A DNA stretch of 11,958 nt from Actinomycetes bacterium (GTDB lineage: Bacteria; Actinomycetota; Actinomycetes; Actinomycetales; Cellulomonadaceae). The notes under the pieces are model-generated. The model searched no databases. It saw only the letters and a list, made by a program, of their open reading frames with translations, and was not told the origin of the DNA. This document shows, in pieces, positions 9,001 through 11,958 of the stretch (within the stretch, counting starts at the first letter, position 1; each line of letters begins with the position of its first letter). Both the position numbers and the translations under genes were made by a program. The DNA is taken from assembly GCA_023401045.1 (NCBI GenBank), contig JAEXEM010000269.1:1-11958 (forward strand), read 5' to 3'.

Positions 9001-9742
9001 GGACGTCGAAGCCCTTGCCGGTGAGGCGCCACCGGTAGACGGGTGCCGTGGTGGGCGGCTCGTTGAGGACGACGGACTCCTTGACCGTGCCCGGGGTGAC
9101 CTCGTACTCGAGGTCGGCGCCAGGCAAGACGTCCTCGTAGCGCGCGGTCGCCCCCTTCCGCTTGAGCGGCTTCTCACGCGCCCCCAGCAGCGTGATGCTC
9201 ACGTCGACGTCACCTCGCGAGAGCTGCAGGAGCTGCTCCGAGCTGCCCTTCGCCGCGAACCGCGGCGACAGCGGGTGGTTCCTCGTGCGGCCACCGGCCC
9301 CGTCGGCTGTCACCGTCGTCTCGACGTCGACCCACGACCCGTCGGGCCGCTCGACCTTCGTCGGCTCGGGCGTGAGCTCGGTCGTGAACGTGCCGTCGGG
9401 GTTCTGGTAGACGGTGCGGTCCTCCGCCTGCGCGACGACCGTCGACTCGTCCTCGTCGAAGCCCTCGACGTCGACCTCACCGCTGTCGAGCCGGGACGTT
9501 CGGGGCGCCGGAACCGGCGGCGCCTGCTCCCCCACCTCCACCGGGGAGGAGGTCGTGGGCGGCGCCGCGGAGTCCAGAGGTGGCAGCTCGACGGGCTCCG
9601 CAGCGGCAGGCTCGGCGGGTGCCGCCGGCCGAGGTGGCTCGGCGGCCGCCGGCATCATGCCGACCACGACGAGGCTTACCGCCACGGCGGAAGCGACGAC
9701 AGCTGTGCGCGCACAGCGGACACCACGGACGAGCACGTTCAC
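3071..9742 (-). CDS. Secreted RHS/YD-repeat polymorphic toxin with PA14 domains
   Basis: This 2223-residue protein resembles WapA-type RHS proteins, whose YD-repeat shell encloses a C-terminal toxin delivered to neighbouring cells. GTG 9742 is chosen because AAGGGGG lies 4 nt upstream and a signal peptide follows at once (1-34, ending MMPAAA before EPP). GTG 9736 is also possible. In order: a Pro/Ala/Glu-rich linker (35-100), a DNRLRE-like beta region (about 115-480), two Fn3-like modules (about 474-690), RHS repeats from about 704, PA14-like domains at about 745-890 and 1270-1410, and YD repeats (YDARDR, VYDHLGR, TYDGRGR, SYDAAGR, WYDGAGR, SYDAAGN) to about 1900. The closing motif [17 protein letters not shown] to NAFDLDG covers 2034-2075, and the toxin tip is 2076-2223. 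No VgrG, PAAR or secretion-system gene is nearby, so Sec export is likely. TACGTT (9837-9842) could be a -10 box, but no good -35 is seen. The shell is intact. Confidence 0.92.
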   Translation of the reverse strand: MNVLVRGVRCARTAVVASAVAVSLVVVGMMPAAAEPPRPAAPAEPAAAEPVELPPLDSAAPPTTSSPVEVGEQAPPVPAPRTSRLDSGEVDVEGFDEDESTVVAQAEDRTVYQNPDGTFTTELTPEPTKVERPDGSWVDVETTVTADGAGGRTRNHPLSPRFAAKGSSEQLLQLSRGDVDVSITLLGAREKPLKRKGATARYEDVLPGADLEYEVTPGTVKESVVLNEPPTTAPVYRWRLTGKGFDVREGRSGSFELVDADGEVSMHIPPALVVDSSGREGRSEDAMVNAPMTVTKDRKGWLLTVRPDLEWLTDPDRVYPVSVDPTVGVGQENTHSYRSDGVVITDGKLRVGNARAENRATHWRTVFHYNYEQFFGKQVLDAYMHVVVESGTVNSHIAQTGWASCFGYHCQGNAHAQTYIGGDGIYDSDALSAAYASWVNGRGAGSYVYVSGDEQPSVYTYKNMRSALYITTVDFPSVSQSAPANGARVSATPTLSASFADPAGSGGIARYFRIGTTSNPSDSPVYNSGWISQDSVVVPAGVLEEGRTYYWKVFVHNAYNGLHGVSTQRESAVRSFTTNTVPKVDRTAVTFDGARPPTSGTQTIVTTSPTISWPAVAPDADGAIQYQVRIASGSDARTGTVLTSGWQSGTTYQVPEGSLRDGGVYGWTVETRDPIGSGRDVWTASFKVDRRLAESGPAPVEQVGPVTVNLANGNVGLRFSSPTVETVGGPMGLTFSYNSQAARTKGLLGRYYATTTAAKDFTFTGEPVMTRTDPQLSFAWELGSPAPAVPVDRFAARWTGFFTPPTAGSWTFGVVQDDGARVAVGGATVLDRWSNQAGGVNWGTAATVNGPSAIRVDYFEESGGATFQLWAKGPGYPDGIIVPAAWLSPTFETLPAGWVASTALAGDDPQYVSAVVEANAVVLTDVTGTSHTYTRKSAGGYEAPAGEYGVLGLSATGQVNLTDEDGTVYVFGTNGRLESATPPQDAKTPAAPQVTWRGGTGQLDAVTDRASGKKVRFFYAGDTAPEGSGAACPVESGFAAPPSGMVCRIVYPPASGSGVGESTRLHYDTGGRLVRIVDPGDEVTDFGYASSGELVGLRTPALNDWIAVDPTARRTDAGLVKMAYDVTGPSTRAPKVTDVTLPAADGGAATARLSTSFVYADATTTKVRRTGVPGDARTVTFDAAWRQVSDTSALGLRATQAWHESKDLVLSQTDTAGRTSTTIYDARDRATDTYGPAPASCFGADRRPTAACASTVPHTSTAFDEGMSGLNVAYYSGANLAGSPKAFALGLGTGGLQKDWGTTMPDPAITAAPWGARMTGVLTFPQAGTYTLTAVADDNVKVWIDDMVAVSPPDLATVSASVVRAAAGPARIRVDYRNSGGGPGSLTLSWSGPGVTAGRIPDSALAPDYGLATTSTVDDAVPAAVPAGTPAVAADQVPRQVTRTGYGSSPWLGRPLTTTEDPGGLALTTTTTYESGGFGRRTGRWLPAASAAGTLTAERGTTYAYYGASDTQPDVCAAPAGAKPAGLLRTTTEPTPASGEPVVTTTVYDHLGRSIGTKVSGSSGWTCTTYDGRGRPTKVAYPAEGATAARTVTTSYAVGGDPLVSSTTDSAAPGSGTTTTKVDLLGRVVQYTDVWGVVTTTSYDAAGRPAASRTTVGSTAYDSSVEYDADGRAVRLLDGGKVVAVPEYGAGGDLVGVTYPAGEGSAGNGTSVRVGRDPAGALAELVWSFVGSPAVTDRVVRSQSGRVLTATVSDGAGAGSSSYWYDGAGRLVRAVIPRHELTYSFADSGGCGANARAGANGNRVSSRDVLDGAAVTTTTSCFDHADRLTSTTVTDPPAGASPVSRTVGGAAISYDAAGNTTALAGQTFGYDQADRHVSSTDGSGVTVTYGRDASDRIVQRTQVVGGETSVVRYGFSAGGDTPDLVMDGAGAVVARVLSLPGGVTVNLPVSGAPVWSYPNIHGDVVATADGAGARTGALVWYDPFGQPVDPATGLIGTGAADDAVPDNLPGDADNAWVGQHQKLYEHAGDLAAIEMGARVYLAALGRFLSVDPVEGGVDNAYVYPTDPVNAFDLDGMACSSNWFCRNAGNISMVAGLVAMIPGPIGIAAGIVSLGFGAWSAANSCRSRDKLGCALGVAGVAVGGAGGMLKLGSAALRSATGGSKFFGRNLSIRFQGPRMKPVRSAMRRYNRSVRSWSRKADRAGNYLWGADVALTAYRTARPRR
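3074..3517 (-). other. Variable C-terminal toxin tip of the RHS protein (148 residues)
   Basis: The tip starts directly after the RHS closing motif NAFDLDG. Residues 17-46 and 55-76 of the tip are hydrophobic and glycine-rich (for example [17 protein letters not shown] and [12 protein letters not shown]) and could form a membrane hairpin. Four cysteines (tip positions 3, 9, 49, 57) flank these segments and could form disulfides outside the cell. From residue 87 the tail is basic ([20 protein letters not shown]), ending ARPRR. I see no known nuclease, deaminase or ADP-ribosyltransferase motif. GC is about 60-63% in sampled rows, against about 75% in the shell, typical of an exchanged tip. Either the hydrophobic part is the toxin (membrane damage) or it helps carry the basic tail into the target cell; the sequence alone does not decide. 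Confidence 0.7.
3889..4288 (-). repeat. RHS core segment copied twice downstream
   Basis: This part of the intact RHS gene is the parent of two displaced copies. The whole segment matches 1231-1620 with about 18 mismatches and two deletions. Its portion 3904-3966 matches 2312-2373 with one missing base. All three are in the same orientation, so direct-repeat recombination between them would delete the intervening DNA rather than invert it. Confidence 0.85.
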
Positions 9743-9952
9743 GACGCCCCCTTGCACGGACGCGACCGTGCGCCCGCCTCGCCGGGGCGGTCGGTGAACC
9801 GCTTGCCCGGGGCCGTCGTCCGTGACGGCTGGGAGGAACGTAGCGGGAGGTGACGGGCCCCTGTGGGGCATTCGTGCCCAGGATCCCGTTGTGCGGGTTT
9901 TTCACCCGATCGCGCGACAGGGGGATCAGGTCGGCGGCGGACGGGCTGCGCC

Positions 9953-10294
9953 TCAGGCGCGCAGCACCTTCGACATCGGGCGACCCTTCGCCAGCTCGTC
10001 GACGAGCTTGTCGAGGTAGCGGATGTTCCGCATGAGCGGGTCCTCGACGTCCTCCACCCGGACCCCGCACACCTTGCCGGTGATGAGCGCGACTCCGGGG
10101 TGGATCCGTGCCCCGGCGAAGAAGTCCGCGAACGTCGTCCCTGAGGCGACGTGCTCCTGGAGCGCGGCCTCGTCGTACCCGGTGAGCCACGTGATGACCT
10201 CGTCGACCTCGGCGCGTGTGCGGCCCTTGCGCTCGGCCTTCTCGACGTAGAGCGGGTAGACCGCACCGAACGCGGTGGTGAAGATCCGGCTCAT
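9953..10294 (-). CDS. DUF2200 family protein
   Basis: This 113-residue soluble protein matches my memory of the DUF2200 family along its whole length: [20 protein letters not shown] at the start, then [49 protein letters not shown] and [18 protein letters not shown] near the end. The family is small, widely spread in bacteria and, as far as I know, of unknown biochemical function. The length is normal and no membrane segment or signal peptide is present. No ribosome binding site precedes ATG 10294; instead a TANNNT -10 box ends 6 nt before it, which suggests a leaderless mRNA. It lies 210 nt upstream of the RHS gene on the same strand and is divergent from putA with a 141-nt gap. I see no reason to link it functionally to either neighbour. 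Confidence 0.9.
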   Translation of the reverse strand: MSRIFTTAFGAVYPLYVEKAERKGRTRAEVDEVITWLTGYDEAALQEHVASGTTFADFFAGARIHPGVALITGKVCGVRVEDVEDPLMRNIRYLDKLVDELAKGRPMSKVLRA

Positions 10295-10300
10295 CGGGAC

Positions 10301-10306
10301 ACGCTA
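10301..10306 (-). promoter_or_regulatory. Candidate -10 box for leaderless DUF2200 transcription
   Basis: On the minus strand TAGCGT (TANNNT type) is followed by six bases, GTCCCG, and then the ATG of the DUF2200 gene. That spacing would put the transcription start at or within a base of the start codon, a common arrangement in actinobacteria. The absence of any Shine-Dalgarno sequence supports this reading. No recognisable -35 hexamer is present (GCACCC at the expected place). Confidence 0.45.
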
Positions 10307-10435
10307 GCGCCGGCCGGCCCGGTGGGTGCGCTGTTCGGCCCCCGTCCCCTCGGTGGCACCCGCCTCCTTCCCGCCGTCGAGGTCGACGCCGATACTGGCC
10401 GGTACGCCCGGATCTGCCGCTGACCGAGGGGGACC

Positions 10436-11958
10436 ATGACGCACACCGTGGCAACGCCGCCGACCACGACCGACGGCAGCCACGCCGACGAGGTCGTCGC
10501 CCTCGTGCGGCGGTGGGTCGAGGAGGCGGCCGCCGTACCGGACGACCCGGCGGCACGTCAGCTCGCGGCCCTGCTGAGCGACCCGGCCGGTCTGGCCTTC
10601 GCGGTCGGCTTCGTCGACGGCGTGGTGCGGCCGGAGGACGTCCACGTCGCCGCCCGCCGGCTGCGCGTGCTCGCCACGAGGCCGCCGCGGTTCCTGCCGG
10701 TCCATCTGCGCACGGCGCTGCGACTGGGCGGCGCGCTGGCCCCCGCACTCCCGTGGCTCGTCGTGCCCGTGGCGCGCCGGGTGCTGCGGCGTCTCGTCGG
10801 CCACCTCGTCGTCGACGCGAGCGAGCACCGCCTGGGTCCCGCGATCGCACGGCTGCGCGCAGGCGGGGCCCGCCTCAACGTCAACCTCCTCGGCGAGGCG
10901 GTGCTCGGCCGCCGGGAGGCCGCACGACGCCTCGAGGGCACCCGCCGCCTGCTGGCCCGCGACGACGTCGACTACGTGTCGGTCAAGGTCTCCGCCGTCG
11001 TCGCACCGCACGCGCCGTGGGCGTTCGACGAGGCGGTCGCGGACGTCGTCGAGCACCTGCTCCCGCTGTACGAGCAGGCGGCGGCCTCCCCCACGCCTGC
11101 GTTCGTCAACCTCGACATGGAGGAGTACAAGGACCTCGACCTCACGGTGGAGGTCTTCACGCGCCTCCTCGACCGCCCGCGCCTGCTCGGGCTCGAGGCC
11201 GGGATCGTCCTGCAGGCCTATCTGCCCGACGCGCTGCCCGCCATGCAGCGCCTGCAGGAGTGGGCGGCCGCACGCCGGGCACGTGGCGGTGCGGGCATCA
11301 AGGTCCGGCTCGTCAAGGGCGCGAACCTGCCGATGGAGCGCGTCGAGGCCGAGCTGCACGGCTGGCCGCTCGCGACGTGGGCGACGAAGCAGGAGACGGA
11401 CGCGCACTACAAGCGCGTGCTCGACTGGGCGCTGCAGCCCGAGCGCGTCGCCAACGTGCGCCTCGGGGTGGCCGGGCACAACCTGTTCGACGTCGCGCAC
11501 GCCTGGCTGCTCGCCGGGCGCCGTGGGGTGCGGCACGGCGTCGAGGTCGAGATGCTCCTCGGCATGGCGCCCGGGCAGGCCGAGGCCGTGCGGCGCGACA
11601 CCGGGAGCCTGCTGCTCTACACACCGGTCGTCGCACCGCAGGAGTTCGACGTCGCGATCGCCTACCTCGTGCGCCGGCTGGAGGAGGGCGCGTCGGACGA
11701 GAACTACATGTCCGCGGTCACCGGGATCGCTCACGACGACGCGTTGTTCGCCCGCGAGCGCGACCGCTTCCTCGCCTCGCTCGCCGACGCTGCCTCCCCC
11801 GCGCCGCCGCGGCACCGCGTGCCCGACCGGCACGCCGCCGTGCCGCGTTCCACCCCCGGGGCCTTCCGCAACACCCCGGACACCGACCCCGCCGTGCGCG
11901 AGAACCGGGCGGGTGTGCGCGCCGTCCTCGCGCGCGTCCCCACCTCACGGCTCGGGGC
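10436..11958 (+). CDS. putA: Bifunctional proline dehydrogenase / L-glutamate gamma-semialdehyde dehydrogenase, N-terminal part
   Basis: PutA oxidises proline to glutamate in two steps: an FAD-dependent proline dehydrogenase makes pyrroline-5-carboxylate, and an NAD-dependent aldehyde dehydrogenase oxidises its open form. The first 507 residues are visible before the right edge. The proline dehydrogenase barrel shows LNVNLLGEAVLG (147-158), VSVKVS (181-186), FVNLDMEEYKDLDLT (223-237), LQAYLPDA (259-266), GIKVRLVKGAN (287-297) and LVRRLEEGASDENYMSAV (411-428); its RR pair is expected to hold the proline carboxylate. From about 475, FRNTPDTDPAVRENR is the typical entry into the dehydrogenase half, so the gene should be the fused form of about 1100 residues or more, not a stand-alone proline dehydrogenase. 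ATG 10436 is preceded by GAGGGGGA (10426-10433). No DNA-binding N-terminal domain like that of E. coli PutA is seen, so autoregulation is unlikely. No regulator gene is adjacent. Confidence 0.93.
   Translation, partial: MTHTVATPPTTTDGSHADEVVALVRRWVEEAAAVPDDPAARQLAALLSDPAGLAFAVGFVDGVVRPEDVHVAARRLRVLATRPPRFLPVHLRTALRLGGALAPALPWLVVPVARRVLRRLVGHLVVDASEHRLGPAIARLRAGGARLNVNLLGEAVLGRREAARRLEGTRRLLARDDVDYVSVKVSAVVAPHAPWAFDEAVADVVEHLLPLYEQAAASPTPAFVNLDMEEYKDLDLTVEVFTRLLDRPRLLGLEAGIVLQAYLPDALPAMQRLQEWAAARRARGGAGIKVRLVKGANLPMERVEAELHGWPLATWATKQETDAHYKRVLDWALQPERVANVRLGVAGHNLFDVAHAWLLAGRRGVRHGVEVEMLLGMAPGQAEAVRRDTGSLLLYTPVVAPQEFDVAIAYLVRRLEEGASDENYMSAVTGIAHDDALFARERDRFLASLADAASPAPPRHRVPDRHAAVPRSTPGAFRNTPDTDPAVRENRAGVRAVLARVPTSRLG

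Noticed and set aside
8039..9853. A 604-codon open frame on the + strand opposite the RHS N-terminus
   Set aside because: Same reasoning: low-complexity Arg/Val/Asp-rich sequence with no signal or motif, mirrored on an intact secreted protein with a signal peptide.
9743..9871. Extending the RHS protein 43 codons upstream to an ATG at 9871
   Set aside because: The extension puts a charged stretch before the signal peptide and there is a purine-rich AAGGGGG site just before GTG 9742.
10304..11833. A 509-codon open frame on the - strand opposite putA
   Set aside because: The + strand carries the full series of proline dehydrogenase motifs in one frame; the antisense product has no recognisable feature.

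Overview
The window is very GC-rich (about 75% in sampled rows of the large gene), with GC-ending codons and actinobacterial-type genes: an actinobacterial CstA, a bifunctional PutA, a DUF2200 protein and a Sec-exported WapA-like RHS/YD-repeat protein. I infer a Gram-positive actinobacterium, possibly Cellulomonas-like, but the genus is a guess. I see no tRNA, rRNA, CRISPR array or insertion sequence.

Layout from left to right. 1-911 (-) is the first 303 codons of a CstA-family carbon-starvation transporter, cut by the window edge. 912-1230 has no recognisable gene. 1231-3517 (-) is an accessory zone of toxin-tip and immunity modules belonging to the RHS protein. 3071-9742 (-) is one intact 2223-residue RHS/YD-repeat gene. 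9953-10294 (-) is a DUF2200 gene that looks leaderless. 10436 to the right edge (+) is the first 507 codons of putA, divergent from the DUF2200 gene.

The RHS locus is the part of interest. The live protein has a signal peptide, two Fn3-like and two PA14-like modules, YD repeats, the conserved RHS closing motif (GRFLSVDP ... NAFDLDG), then a 148-residue variable tip. The tip's stop codon overlaps the start of a 165-residue multi-pass membrane protein as ATGA, which is the expected arrangement of a toxin and its immunity gene. Downstream lies a second, broken version: a 62-nt, almost perfect copy of the RHS core, a frameshifted remnant of a different basic toxin tail, and a second multi-pass membrane protein (1700-2137), again joined by an ATGA overlap. 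Further downstream is a third, longer and more decayed core copy (1231-1620; two indels, about 18 mismatches by eye). Both extra copies stop at nearly the same place in the core. I read the locus as a record of successive tip/immunity replacements in which an old immunity gene has been kept open. This is established biology for RHS/CDI-type loci in outline. The particular toxin and immunity families here are not ones I recognise. A membrane-acting toxin is an inference from the glycine-rich hydrophobic tip and the membrane-bound partners.
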